Assembly: GCA_030824965.1 (NCBI GenBank) | Contig: JAPJQV010000002.1 | Coordinates: 124,001 to 188,000 of the forward strand | Direction: 5' to 3' | Source: Micavibrio sp. | Lineage (GTDB): Bacteria > Pseudomonadota > Alphaproteobacteria > Micavibrionales > Micavibrionaceae | Length of the DNA stretch: 64,000 nt | Part shown: in pieces, positions 9,200-17,622 of the stretch | How the letters are laid out: the number at the start of each line of letters is the position of its first letter | How positions within the stretch are numbered: position 1 is the stretch's first letter | Program-made: the position numbers and the translations under genes | Notes under the pieces: generated by a model | Told to the model about the DNA's origin: nothing | The model's database searches: none | The model's input: only the letters and a program-made list of their open reading frames with translations

Positions 9200-9673
9200 A
9201 AAAGCCCCGCGAAAGCGGGGTTTATATTTCCGTCGCGTTAGAAATTTATCCAGCGCGTTGGAAAACATTTCCTTATCTTTCATCGTGAAAGCCGCTGGGC
9301 CATCCTGCCCTTCGCTTATGGAACTTCTCATTGAATGCATAAAATTGCGTGTCGATAAAATAGGGCCAATATTATTTGCATCATAAAGCTGACCACGGGG
9401 ATTAAGCGCGAATGCGCCTTTCTCGATAACTCTTGCCGCTAACGGGATATCCGCCGTGATGACCAGATCACCTTCGTTACATAATTCGACAATCTTGTTA
9501 TCGGCGATGTCAAAACCATCCGGCACTTGCAAAAGTTGTAGAAAAGGGGATGGGGGAATATTGAGATAACTATTCGCCACGAAAATAGCTTCAAACTTCA
9601 CCCGTTCCGCCGCACGGTATAAAACCTCTTTAATCGCCTTTGGGCAAGCGTCGGCATCAATCCATAATTTCAT
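9086..9673 (-). CDS. UPF0178 / DUF188 (YaiI/YqxD family) protein with C-terminal extension
   Basis: DUF188 proteins are small conserved bacterial proteins of unknown biochemical role, related to PIN-like nucleases. The N-terminus MKLWIDADACPKAIKEVLYR, the VITADIPLAARVIEKGA segment at about 71-87 and NPRG at 91-94 are family hallmarks. Family members usually end near 150 residues. Here the frame stays open to 195, passing through the flhG terminator and 114 bases antisense to flhG, so residues about 150-195 are probably not a conserved domain. Its start overlaps the upstream HAD gene by 17 bases. Confidence 0.85.
   Translation of the reverse strand: MKLWIDADACPKAIKEVLYRAAERVKFEAIFVANSYLNIPPSPFLQLLQVPDGFDIADNKIVELCNEGDLVITADIPLAARVIEKGAFALNPRGQLYDANNIGPILSTRNFMHSMRSSISEGQDGPAAFTMKDKEMFSNALDKFLTRRKYKPRFRGAFLSSCCFLHLPRFFLHFAVGNFRDFLDVSCGFCVWRAS
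9200..9229 (+). terminator. Intrinsic terminator after flhG
   Basis: The 6-bp GC stem CCCCGC/GCGGGG encloses a GAAA loop and is flanked by an A-run before and TTTATATTT after, so it can act in both directions. The hairpin belongs to a small family of GAAA-loop hairpins in this window (see 11847, 18349 and 58789). It is also read through as coding sequence by the minus-strand DUF188 gene. Confidence 0.75.
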
Positions 9674-10463
9674 TTATCTTTGCCTTGATAATTAAATCGA
9701 TCGCGCCGCCTTCGCTGTAATCCGCCGCCACGGAATGATCTGCCCGCTTTTGCTTAACTCTTTCATCAGACTGTTCTTTCTTGTCCGGTTTCTTAGGATC
9801 ATACACAGCAATCGCCGTGCCTTTGTAATGCTTGGTCATTTTCATCGCCGGAATATCAGTGTCGCCATCGCCGATATAGATAATATTTTCGAACGGTACG
9901 GGCCTTGCCTCTTCATTAACAAATTCATTTACGGACTTATTATCCCATGAATTCAAGATTCCTTTATTGATGCGAAATAAATGCTGGATTTTATTAGTAT
10001 AATTCACCGCCGTTGCCGGCCAGACTGCCACATCATCCTGATTATATTGGAATCCCGATGCATAAATATGTTTGAAATGTTTGCGAATTGATGTCCCGTC
10101 AATCATCTCACGTAAACCCGAAGAAATAATATAATGCTGAATCTCTATGCCGCGCATCGCTGCATATTCATTAATCCGATCAAACCAAGTTTCGACCCCG
10201 TTATAAAATTTTATGCCGCGCCCATGATTTATAAAAGCTTCGCGCTTGATTGACTTATTACGATAGCTGGCTTCTTTCAGCATCATTGCCATATAGGACA
10301 GAATTTCATCCATGTCGTTTTCTTGCGCAAATTTCTTATTCGCAGACCAGAACTCGTTAAAATCGGTGAATCCTAATTCCGGCAAGAATGAATTATGCTG
10401 CATATAATCCGGCGTCAGCGTTTCATCGAAATCATAAGCTATGGCTAGAACAGGTTTTTTCAT
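9657..10463 (-). CDS. HAD-superfamily hydrolase
   Basis: The chosen start gives MKKPVLAIAYDFDETLTPDY, placing the catalytic motif I (DFDET) near the N-terminus as usual. The frame is open about 49 codons further upstream, but that part reads antisense-like and overlaps the neighbouring VOC tail, so I reject it. The product is 268 residues. A motif IV of the form IYIGDGDTDIPAM lies about three quarters along, typical of HAD phosphatases. The substrate is unknown. It is co-oriented with, and overlaps, the DUF188 gene, so the two are probably co-transcribed. Confidence 0.85.
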   Translation of the reverse strand: MKKPVLAIAYDFDETLTPDYMQHNSFLPELGFTDFNEFWSANKKFAQENDMDEILSYMAMMLKEASYRNKSIKREAFINHGRGIKFYNGVETWFDRINEYAAMRGIEIQHYIISSGLREMIDGTSIRKHFKHIYASGFQYNQDDVAVWPATAVNYTNKIQHLFRINKGILNSWDNKSVNEFVNEEARPVPFENIIYIGDGDTDIPAMKMTKHYKGTAIAVYDPKKPDKKEQSDERVKQKRADHSVAADYSEGGAIDLIIKAKINEIMD

Positions 10464-10470
10464 GTGCCGA

Positions 10471-10962
10471 TTATGGCAGGTCAGCTTTCCGCAGTAAATC
10501 ATCCAGATCAAGGCGGCGCGAATACATGTCGAGTTCACCCGCCTCGTTAAACGGCCATAGCTCTTTTGGTTTGTCCTAATAAAGCTCGACCCCATTTTGA
10601 TCAGGGTCACGCAGATACAGCGCTTCGCTTACCCCGTGATCGGATGCGCCGTCTAAAGTAATACCTGCTTTCATCACTCGTCGCAGCGCATCGGCCAGCG
10701 CCGCACGGGTCGGATATAATATAGCCGTATGATATAAGCCCGTCGTCCCCGGCGGGGGAGGAGATCCGTTTTTACTTTCCCATGTATTTAATCCGATATG
10801 GTGATGATAATCACCCGCCGCAATAAACGCCGCGCTTTCGCCATAGCGCTGAGTCACATGAAAGCCGAGCACACCGCAATAGAAACCAAGTGCGCGTTCT
10901 ATATCGGCTACTTTTAGATGTACGTGGCCGATTTTTACGCCACTATCGATTTTGTTTGTCAT
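10471..10962 (-). pseudogene. VOC-family (glyoxalase/dioxygenase-like) protein interrupted by an in-frame TAG
   Basis: From the ATG at 10962, the first 128 codons give a vicinal-oxygen-chelate fold: KIGHVHLKVADIERALGFY at the start with a metal-type His near 13-15, and DPDQNGVELY at the end with Glu126 as the expected metal ligand. TAG at 10576-10578 stands where relatives have Trp in an ELYWD-type motif. In the same frame the next 34 codons (DKPKELWPFNEAGELDMYSR and onwards, ending in a TAA at 10471) read like the normal family tail. One base change from TGG explains the stop. A 128-residue product with the complete metal core may still be made, so function is not excluded. Confidence 0.75.
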
Positions 10963-11132
10963 GCTATTTATCTAGGCTGAATAATAAGGCTTCGTATATT
11001 AGTTTCTTCAAAGCAACTACTTTCCTTTTTGTACCTTATTTCAATTTTGTGACTTTGTTCTATACTTATCTTAACGGATGAATTGACGGCATTTGCCGAT
11101 TTTGGCCCATCCGGTTTTCCAAGGAGACTACT

Positions 11133-11837
11133 ATGATAAATGTCTACAAATATGACCAGCTCGGTCATGCCGACCACGGCTGGCTTAATGCCCGCCACCA
11201 TTTCAGCTTCGCCCGCTACGTAAACCGTGAACGTATGGCGTTTGGCGTTTTGCGGGTGATAAATGATGACCTGATTGAAGGCGGTCGCGGTTTCGGCGCG
11301 CATCCGCACGACAATATGGAGATCGTTACCTATGTCAGAAAAGGTGCTATCTCTCATAAAGACTCGATGGGTAATCAGGGCCGCACAGGCGCAGGTGACG
11401 TTCAGGTCATGAGCGCAGGTTCCGGCGTGACCCATGCCGAGCATAATCTGGAAGATGAAACGACCAGCCTGTATCAGATCTGGATTGAACCGAACGAGCA
11501 GAATGTACAGCCTCGCTGGGATCAGGCGGAATTTCCTAAAACTCCGGTCAAAGATACTCTTCCGGTTCTCGTTTCAGGTCAGGGTGAACATAAAGGAAGC
11601 AATGCCCTTTTCATTCATCAGGACGCGGCGATTTATGGCGGCAATATCCTTGCAGGCACTAAAGTAACTCAAGCGATAAAACATCAGGCTTATATTCTGG
11701 CGTCCGAGGGCGAATTCACCGTCAATGGTCAAAAGCTAAATAAAGGCGATGGTGCCGAAATCACCGGAGAAAAAACGCTGGAGATTGAAGCGTCGACCGA
11801 TGCGGAAATTCTGATCATCGACGTGCCTTCTCATTAA
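11133..11837 (+). CDS. Pirin-family protein (YhhW-like)
   Basis: Pirins are bicupin proteins; the bacterial YhhW type shows quercetin 2,3-dioxygenase activity in vitro. The product is 234 residues. Cupin metal ligands are visible as HPHDNME (His57 and His59) and as THAEHN (His101 and Glu103). The second cupin from about 145 lacks such a metal set, as is usual. AAGGAG at 11121-11126 lies 6 bases before the ATG and fixes the start. It stands alone, followed by a hairpin at 11847. Confidence 0.93.
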   Translation: MINVYKYDQLGHADHGWLNARHHFSFARYVNRERMAFGVLRVINDDLIEGGRGFGAHPHDNMEIVTYVRKGAISHKDSMGNQGRTGAGDVQVMSAGSGVTHAEHNLEDETTSLYQIWIEPNEQNVQPRWDQAEFPKTPVKDTLPVLVSGQGEHKGSNALFIHQDAAIYGGNILAGTKVTQAIKHQAYILASEGEFTVNGQKLNKGDGAEITGEKTLEIEASTDAEILIIDVPSH

Positions 11838-11846
11838 ATTCTTAGT

Positions 11847-11871
11847 GTTACCCCTGTGAAAGCAGGGTAAC
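11847..11871. repeat. Hairpin after pirin gene
   Basis: The arms GTTACCC and GGGTAAC enclose an 11-base loop containing TGAAA. No T-run follows, so termination would be weak. Layout resembles the GAAA-loop hairpins at 9205, 18349 and 58789. Confidence 0.5.
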
Positions 11872-11934
11872 GCCTCTTCTAGGAACAAAAAGAAATTCTA
11901 AATGTTGGCTTTCATATTTTAGAAAGTTATTTCC

Positions 11935-12195
11935 ATGCTATTCGCCGCCGCCTTCATCCTTTTTGCCATTCATGTTGCATTGATCGTAAAAGCAAGAAAA
12001 CTTAAATGGATCGGCTGGGCTTTATTCGCCCTATGGTTTGCGACCATCGTTCTTTTTGGCGACTTGCTCAAAGCCGTTTTCGGCATGGAAGAAGGCTCCA
12101 GAACCTTCTTCACGTTCCTCGCTGTTATTTATACGTTTATCCCGTTAGCCTTGGCTGAAGGTACGGGCAAATTGATGAGCCGTAAATCGGCTTGA
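11935..12195 (+). CDS. Small membrane protein, 86 residues
   Basis: I do not recognise the family. Three hydrophobic segments are visible at about 2-18, 23-42 and 57-76, with a basic loop (KARKLKWIG) after the first, so it should sit in the inner membrane. No strong ribosome site precedes the ATG. It lies between the pirin gene and the FliK-like gene on the same strand, 33 bases before the latter. No function can be given. Confidence 0.55.
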   Translation: MLFAAAFILFAIHVALIVKARKLKWIGWALFALWFATIVLFGDLLKAVFGMEEGSRTFFTFLAVIYTFIPLALAEGTGKLMSRKSA

Positions 12196-12228
12196 TGTAA
12201 TCACCGGGCTTTTTTGCTAAACTAAGGA

Positions 12229-14271
12229 ATGTCGAATTTATCGGGCCTTCCCCCCGCCGCCATCGCCGCTGCCGCCGCCCGCGCCCAGATACAGGATATC
12301 GCGGTTCGCCTGATTGCGTTGCCCGATTCTTTAAAAAATAATCCACAAAGCTTAAATCTTTCAGGCGCCGTCATTGGCCAGACACCGGAAGGCTACACTC
12401 AGGTTGAAACCCAGCGCGGGATTATCAATATCATTTTGAAAGACCGAGGCAGCCTGCGGCCGGGCCAGAAGATCGAAATTGAAATTCCGGCCGGCCGACC
12501 GCCTGCCCAAGCCGCCATCCGACCCCAGCCGCAGAATTCGCAGCCAGCCCAAACGCCGCACTTGGAAATTCCTGTCACGCAAAATACGGCACCGAATTCC
12601 GGAGTCAAACTTGATCGCCCGCCATCCGTAAAACCAGACACCCTGAGCGAAGCCTTATCGTCGATCATACCGGAAGAAAATATACGCCTGTCCGCGCCAC
12701 TACAGGCCGGACAAATCGTGCGACTTATTCCCATATCCGTGATGCCTCAGAGCGCGCAACCTGCTCAAAATACGCCCGTGATGACGCCGGACGAGTTGTT
12801 TACAAGCTTACTGAGCATGATCGACGAAGCTACTGATTTACCGATAGAAACCAGGCGCAACCTTACGCAACTTCTTGGGCGTATTGATATCACATCCCTA
12901 CTTCCAATATCAGGTGAAGAAATATCAGCAACGAAGCAGAAACAACTTGAGATAGCTTTTCAGAAACTTGCGCAAGTCATTGATTTACCGATAACTACAA
13001 AATTTCAAAACGCATCGCCTCTAAATCAAGCTTCTTCGGTTTTCATCAGTCCGACCAAGCCAATTGATGTGCAAATTTTAGCCTTTCAAAACGGCACTTT
13101 TCAAGCAGCACTTTCGGGAGAGCAAAACGGACAAATCACTCCTTTAATCGCCAAGGATTTTGTCGTTTTACCTCAAACAGTTTCCGTACCGCCAGCGCCG
13201 CAAGTTATGATTCCGGGCAATCCAACTTTGCCTGTTATGGAGGCCGATATCGCGCCTCAAGGCCAAGTTTCAAAAACCACCACCCTGCCGGTTACGCCCC
13301 CAGCAAATACGCTTAACACCCAGCCTGCTGCTATTGCTTCGCCAGTGCAACCACCGGCACCTGTCCAGACAACTGCGCCATCTTCACAGCCAACCATGCT
13401 CGGGCAGATCGTAAGCTTCACGCCGCAAGGCCAGTCTGTTGTCTCCCTCGCCCTGCCAGGAACTGCTCAGCCAGTGAATTATGCTGTTCAGTTTGTCGCA
13501 AATAATCTCATCGAGGGGAGCCCTATCATCGTTACCCCGCTCCCAGCAACCGCGCCAAAGCCACAAGCCGGCTTCGTACCTTTTGCCCTTGGCACTGGAC
13601 AGAATTTACAAAACTGGGCTCAAAACGAAATATGGGAAAGTTTTCAAAATTTGATTGCTGCGGTCAGCCATATCAACCCGCAAGCCGCGCAAGGCCTGAT
13701 CCATATGTTCCCCTCTCCAGCGCAGCCACAAAATATGGGTACGCTTTCGCTGTTCTTTCTGGCAATGATGCGTTCAAGCGAACTCGACAGCCTTATTGAC
13801 CCGTCAACCATCGATTTCCTGAAATCAACGAACAAGATCGATATTTTGCGCCAATTAGCCGGTGACAGCGCGATGACGACAAGACTTGAAGCCGCACCAC
13901 TGCCCAATGACTGGAAAGCCACCATCATTCCGTTCTGGTATGGGCAACAGGTTCACAAACTCCCGCTTTATTATAAAAGCTGGAGCGAAGAAAACGACAA
14001 AAGCATCGATAACGAACGCCGCAAGAAAATGCGCTTTATGTTCGAACTCAATCTATCGCGCATGGGTAAAGTTCAAGTCGACGGCTTTATGAAACAGGAA
14101 AAGCTCGACATGATTATGCGCACCAAGGCGCAGATCAGCAACCCAATGCAGGAAGCATTGCGGAAGCTGTACTATAAAGCCATGGACCGCTCGAATTTAT
14201 CCGGCGAAATTACGTTCCAGTTCAAGCCTGAGCAGTGGGTGAATGTGGAAGTTGCAGGCGAAAAAGCATGA
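12229..14271 (+). CDS. fliK: FliK-like flagellar hook-length control protein
   Basis: The 680-residue protein has an Ala-rich N-terminal helix, long Pro/Gln/Ala-rich linkers (about 90-125 and 325-395) and a conserved-looking C-terminal domain from about 575. Within that, KKMRFMFELNLSRMGKVQVDG, the basic loop before DMIMRTKA and a final LSGEITFQF strand resemble the FliK C-terminal domain (Flg_hook), which contacts FlhB to switch export specificity. The linker-plus-domain layout fits a molecular ruler. Two facts lower certainty: the length is above average and the N-terminus is unfamiliar. Neighbouring fliI-fliJ support a flagellar role. Confidence 0.65.
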   Translation: MSNLSGLPPAAIAAAAARAQIQDIAVRLIALPDSLKNNPQSLNLSGAVIGQTPEGYTQVETQRGIINIILKDRGSLRPGQKIEIEIPAGRPPAQAAIRPQPQNSQPAQTPHLEIPVTQNTAPNSGVKLDRPPSVKPDTLSEALSSIIPEENIRLSAPLQAGQIVRLIPISVMPQSAQPAQNTPVMTPDELFTSLLSMIDEATDLPIETRRNLTQLLGRIDITSLLPISGEEISATKQKQLEIAFQKLAQVIDLPITTKFQNASPLNQASSVFISPTKPIDVQILAFQNGTFQAALSGEQNGQITPLIAKDFVVLPQTVSVPPAPQVMIPGNPTLPVMEADIAPQGQVSKTTTLPVTPPANTLNTQPAAIASPVQPPAPVQTTAPSSQPTMLGQIVSFTPQGQSVVSLALPGTAQPVNYAVQFVANNLIEGSPIIVTPLPATAPKPQAGFVPFALGTGQNLQNWAQNEIWESFQNLIAAVSHINPQAAQGLIHMFPSPAQPQNMGTLSLFFLAMMRSSELDSLIDPSTIDFLKSTNKIDILRQLAGDSAMTTRLEAAPLPNDWKATIIPFWYGQQVHKLPLYYKSWSEENDKSIDNERRKKMRFMFELNLSRMGKVQVDGFMKQEKLDMIMRTKAQISNPMQEALRKLYYKAMDRSNLSGEITFQFKPEQWVNVEVAGEKA

Positions 14272-14666
14272 TCCGCAGATTTATTTTTTCATTTATAAGC
14301 TGCGCTGCAGGCATTTCTTTTTCCTGCATACTGATAGGCAGTCTCTTTAGCCTCTTTCTTAAAAACTTCATATATTTGAAGATACTTTTGTTTCCCTTTT
14401 TTATATGGCCAATTAGCTTTATTTTTTACGGCATCCCATTTTTTGCAGGCTCTATCGTTTTATTAAGCTCATCAAATAAAAATCTACTTACGAATTCTTT
14501 GATTTTTGGCTGTATATTAAGCGGCCTACTCGGATCAGCGGCTTTTAGCCCATCAGGAAAGGTAGAACTTTTCTTTTTTTTCATTTTTTGTGGAATATGC
14601 AGCGCATTTTTAAGCGCAAAAATGTATCAAACTGCTTTGAATAAATTTACTCCTCTTTCAGAATAA
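14268..14666 (+). CDS. AT-rich hypothetical membrane protein
   Basis: The ATG at 14268 overlaps the FliK-like stop by 4 bases (ATGA), the usual coupling arrangement, so I prefer it over an upstream in-frame ATG at 14235. The product is about 132 residues with four hydrophobic segments rich in Phe, Ile and Leu. It is AT-rich compared with its neighbours. I recognise no family. Its last 20 bases overlap, on the other strand, the duplicate of the fliJ 3' end at 14647-14703. Confidence 0.5.
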   Translation: MIRRFIFSFISCAAGISFSCILIGSLFSLFLKNFIYLKILLFPFFIWPISFIFYGIPFFAGSIVLLSSSNKNLLTNSLIFGCILSGLLGSAAFSPSGKVELFFFFIFCGICSAFLSAKMYQTALNKFTPLSE

Positions 14667-14703
14667 AACCCGTCATCCCGAGCTCATCCATCCGCGCCGA
14701 GTC
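14647..14703 (-). pseudogene. Relic copy of the fliJ 3' end
   Basis: Read on the minus strand, this 57-base stretch encodes DSARMDELGMTGFILKEE and a TAA stop, matching the last 18 residues of FliJ (15669-15725) at 16 of 18 positions and 46 of 57 bases. Most base differences are synonymous. A stop codon and unrelated sequence lie immediately upstream, so it is a fragment. Together with the real fliJ end it forms a direct repeat bracketing the Sel1-repeat gene. Confidence 0.8.
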
Positions 14704-14723
14704 ATTTTATTTTCTTCTAGTGG

Positions 14724-15647
14724 CTAACGATACAATACAGAACATAACCTAAGACTATCCTTAACTTGCGACTTACAATAACGTTGTTTCATATCTTTAA
14801 GTCGATCCGACGCCACTTCATTACCTTGAATAGCGGCCTGCTTGTAAAATTTTGCGGCTACATCTAGATCCCTGTTAGCCCCTCCACCAGTTTCATAAAT
14901 ATGGCCAAGAGCGTTCAGGCTGTTGACTTCATTCGCTTCAGCTGCCTCTAAAAACCATTTCACTGCTTCGGAATAATTAGGAGGACTTTCGACATAATAG
15001 CTTTTACCTAGATAAAATTTAGCCAAAGCACTTCCATGATGCTCAATCGCTTTCCTATACCACTGACGACTTCCATTAATATCCATATGTTCCAATAAAT
15101 TTCCTAAATTTATTTGCGCATACTCATAATTCTGGGAGGCGGCCTTTTCATGATAACTTATCGCTTTTATAAAATTTACTGGTACAACCAAACCCTCCTG
15201 ATAAAAAATTCCCATTCTCGTTTGAGCATAAGCGTCATTGTTATCAGCGGCCTTTTGATACCATGACAAAGACTCTTTAATATCCTTAGGAACGCCTTCG
15301 CCGTTCTCATAAATCTGAGCCAATATTATCTGTGACTTTACATCGTTTTGTTCTGCTGCTTGCCTATACCAGTATATGGAATCCTGGACACTTTTAGGCA
15401 CAGCCGTTCCAGTATCATAGGCTCGCGCCAACCATCTTTGCGCCATTATATGTTTATTTTCTGCTGCTTTATGAAGCCAATCTATTCCATTAGTGGCACC
15501 AAAAAAATAAGTTGAACCTAGCTGAAACTGGCTTTCCGTATCGCCATATTGCGCCTTGATATATGTGCTGATTAAACCTTTAGGCGCAAACAACAACACT
15601 GAAAGTATTACAGCTCCAATCAACCCTACATAGATTATTTTTCTCAT
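14724..15647 (-). CDS. Sel1-like repeat protein
   Basis: The 307 residues start with a membrane anchor or uncleaved signal (about 5-24), then about seven Sel1-type (TPR-like) repeats of about 36 residues. Repeats show the usual A-x-x-x-L-x-x-x-Y and G-x-x-x-A-x-x-W-Y-x-x-A-A pattern, for example NGEGVPKDIKESLSWYQKAA near 113-132. Such proteins scaffold protein contacts, often in the periplasm. No partner can be named. The gene is more AT-rich than its neighbours and is bracketed by two copies of the fliJ 3' end, so it looks inserted. Confidence 0.85.
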   Translation of the reverse strand: MRKIIYVGLIGAVILSVLLFAPKGLISTYIKAQYGDTESQFQLGSTYFFGATNGIDWLHKAAENKHIMAQRWLARAYDTGTAVPKSVQDSIYWYRQAAEQNDVKSQIILAQIYENGEGVPKDIKESLSWYQKAADNNDAYAQTRMGIFYQEGLVVPVNFIKAISYHEKAASQNYEYAQINLGNLLEHMDINGSRQWYRKAIEHHGSALAKFYLGKSYYVESPPNYSEAVKWFLEAAEANEVNSLNALGHIYETGGGANRDLDVAAKFYKQAAIQGNEVASDRLKDMKQRYCKSQVKDSLRLCSVLYR

Positions 15648-15668
15648 ATCCCCCTCTTTGTAATAGCT

Positions 15669-16091
15669 CTATTCTTCTTTCCTGATAAAACCCGTCATCC
15701 CAACCTCATCCATCCTCGCTGAATCTTTGCGGTTTTCCTCAAGCTCTTCTTCAAGCTCGCGCTGTTCCTGAATGATTTCGATCTTCTTCTGCTCGGCGAA
15801 AGCATCGCGCATATCATCCTGCGCTTTTTGAATCAGGAAATTGTATTTATTGATCTCCATATCGATCATCTTTACCTGATCGCGGGCCCGCTCGGCATAG
15901 AGGCGATAAGAAGCCTGCGTTTCGTAATCGTCACTTTCTTCGGCGATTTTTCTTTCTTCCTTGATACTGACTAGAACTTCTCGCTTTTTAGTTTCGAATT
16001 TTTCAACTTCGCGCAGTAACGCCGCCAAGACTTTTTGCTTTTCTTCAACCTGGAATTTACGGAGTTTGATAAGAGGCTTTAAATTGGCCAT
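15669..16091 (-). CDS. fliJ: Flagellar export chaperone FliJ
   Basis: FliJ is the coiled-coil general chaperone that works with the FliI ATPase ring. The 140-residue product starts MANLKPLIKLRKFQVEEKQK, as FliJ proteins do, and is almost entirely charged alpha helix with heptad-like spacing (residues 10-120). It begins directly after the fliI stop (TAG then ATG), which shows co-translation. Its 3' end was duplicated at 14647-14703. Confidence 0.88.
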   Translation of the reverse strand: MANLKPLIKLRKFQVEEKQKVLAALLREVEKFETKKREVLVSIKEERKIAEESDDYETQASYRLYAERARDQVKMIDMEINKYNFLIQKAQDDMRDAFAEQKKIEIIQEQRELEEELEENRKDSARMDEVGMTGFIRKEE

Positions 16092-17450
16092 CTACTCTCC
16101 ATGCACCGGCGTGTAATCCATGCCGAGAATTTCAGCCAGCCTTTCAAAGCCTTCATCGATAGACGAATTATCGGTCTTCTGCTGGGTCAGAAACTCTTCG
16201 ATATCGGGATAGAGCATGATCGCCTCATCGACATTGGCGTCAGAGCCTTTGCGGTACGCCCCGAGCCTTATCAATTCCGCCATGTTCTCGTAATTCGCAA
16301 TCACCTGTTTCGCCCGGCGGGCAATCGCGTTTTGTTCATCCGTATAAGCTCTTGGCAGCGACCTTGAAACTGATTTCAAAATATTGATCGCCGGATAGCG
16401 GCCCCTGTCGGCGATTTGCCGCTCCATGACGATGTGACCGTCGACAATTCCGCGCACGGAATCCGAAATCGGTTCGTTATGGTCGTCCCCTTCGACAAGC
16501 ACTGTAAACAAACCGGTAATTGATCCTTCTCCGCGCGGCCCCGGCCCGGCGCGTTCCAGAAGTCTTGCCAATTCACCAAACGTCGTCGGTGGATAACCTT
16601 TGGATGTCGGCGGCTCGCCCGCCGATAATCCGATTTCCCTGTGCGCCATGGCAAAGCGGGTGATGGAATCGATCAAACATAAAACCTGTTTCCCCTGTTT
16701 CCTGAAATATTCCGCCACCGCCAAAGTCAAATAAGCGGATTGGCGGCGCATCAGCGCAGGCTCGTCACCCGTCGCGACAATAACGACAGAACGTTTCAAA
16801 CCTTCTTCGCCGAGATCATCTTCCAAAAACTCCTGAACCTCGCGCCCGCGTTCGCCGACAAGGCCGATAACGATGATTTCCGCTTCTGTATATCGCGCCA
16901 TCATTGACAGCGTGACGGATTTACCGACGCCCGATCCGGCAAAGATTCCCATACGTTGGCCTTTGCACATGGCAATAAAATTATTTACGGCGCGTACGCC
17001 GAGATCTAATTGCTCACCAACCCGTTGTCTCGTATGCGCCGCGGGTCCGGTTGATTTCAATGCAATGGGTATAGCGCCTTTGGCGAGTGGCCCAAGATCG
17101 TCGATCGGCTGCGCAAGCGCATTGATAACTCTCCCAAGCCAACGCTCGGACGGAAACACGACAGGTTTCGATGTCTGGATAAAAGCCCGGCAACCAAGCC
17201 CCACGCCTTCCAGCGGCCCAAACGGCATTAGCAACGCCTTCTTCTCCCGAAAACCGACAACCTCACACGGGATGTCATAAGCAGAGTCAGGCCTGAGATA
17301 GGCCATCGAGCCAACGACCAAATCCTCTCCAAATCCGGCAATCTCAACCAAAAGACCGAGAATCTTCGTTACCCGTCCATAAACTTCATGGTCGGGAACA
17401 GTAGCGATAGTTGCGGCAATTTTCTCGGCGAGTCGGTCCATAATCTGCAT
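16092..17450 (-). CDS. fliI: Flagellum-specific ATPase FliI
   Basis: FliI is the F1-beta-like ATPase that energises flagellar protein export. The product is 452 residues with an N-terminal beta domain (about 20-95), Walker A AGSGVGKS at 171-178, a LCLIDSITRFAMAHREIGL segment with the Walker B Asp near 265, and a GEPPTSKGYPPTTF loop typical of type III export ATPases. The start is MQIMDRLAEK; Met4 is an alternative. It is transcribed away from ctrA, which lies divergently 172 bases upstream, so the shared TTAA-rich gap may control both. Confidence 0.96.
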   Translation of the reverse strand: MQIMDRLAEKIAATIATVPDHEVYGRVTKILGLLVEIAGFGEDLVVGSMAYLRPDSAYDIPCEVVGFREKKALLMPFGPLEGVGLGCRAFIQTSKPVVFPSERWLGRVINALAQPIDDLGPLAKGAIPIALKSTGPAAHTRQRVGEQLDLGVRAVNNFIAMCKGQRMGIFAGSGVGKSVTLSMMARYTEAEIIVIGLVGERGREVQEFLEDDLGEEGLKRSVVIVATGDEPALMRRQSAYLTLAVAEYFRKQGKQVLCLIDSITRFAMAHREIGLSAGEPPTSKGYPPTTFGELARLLERAGPGPRGEGSITGLFTVLVEGDDHNEPISDSVRGIVDGHIVMERQIADRGRYPAINILKSVSRSLPRAYTDEQNAIARRAKQVIANYENMAELIRLGAYRKGSDANVDEAIMLYPDIEEFLTQQKTDNSSIDEGFERLAEILGMDYTPVHGE

Positions 17451-17484
17451 TTTATCACATTTAGGGAGAAAGCCGATTGGTCAA

Positions 17485-17571
17485 TTAAAACAAAATCTTA
17501 ACTATTTACGGTTGTGCTCTAAAAAATAATTCTTTGTTAACCTTTTTAATAAATGTTAATATAGTTATTAA
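17485..17571. promoter_or_regulatory. TTAA cluster between fliI and ctrA
   Basis: Six TTAA motifs start at 17485, 17498, 17537, 17546, 17556 and 17568 in an A+T-rich gap. Their spacings are 9, 36, 5, 6 and 8 bases, never the ideal 7. They could be CtrA half-sites for autoregulation, as at ctrA promoters of other alphaproteobacteria, or could reflect base composition. Confidence 0.35.
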
Positions 17572-17622
17572 CAAAGAGTTCCTAAGTTCATTCTTTTCGG
17601 ACCAGTCAACAGGGAGAACCCC

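Noticed and set aside
10464..10610. N-terminal extension of the HAD hydrolase
   Set aside because: The extra 49 codons overlap the tail frame of the VOC gene, and the catalytic DFDET motif belongs near the N-terminus from the ATG at 10463.
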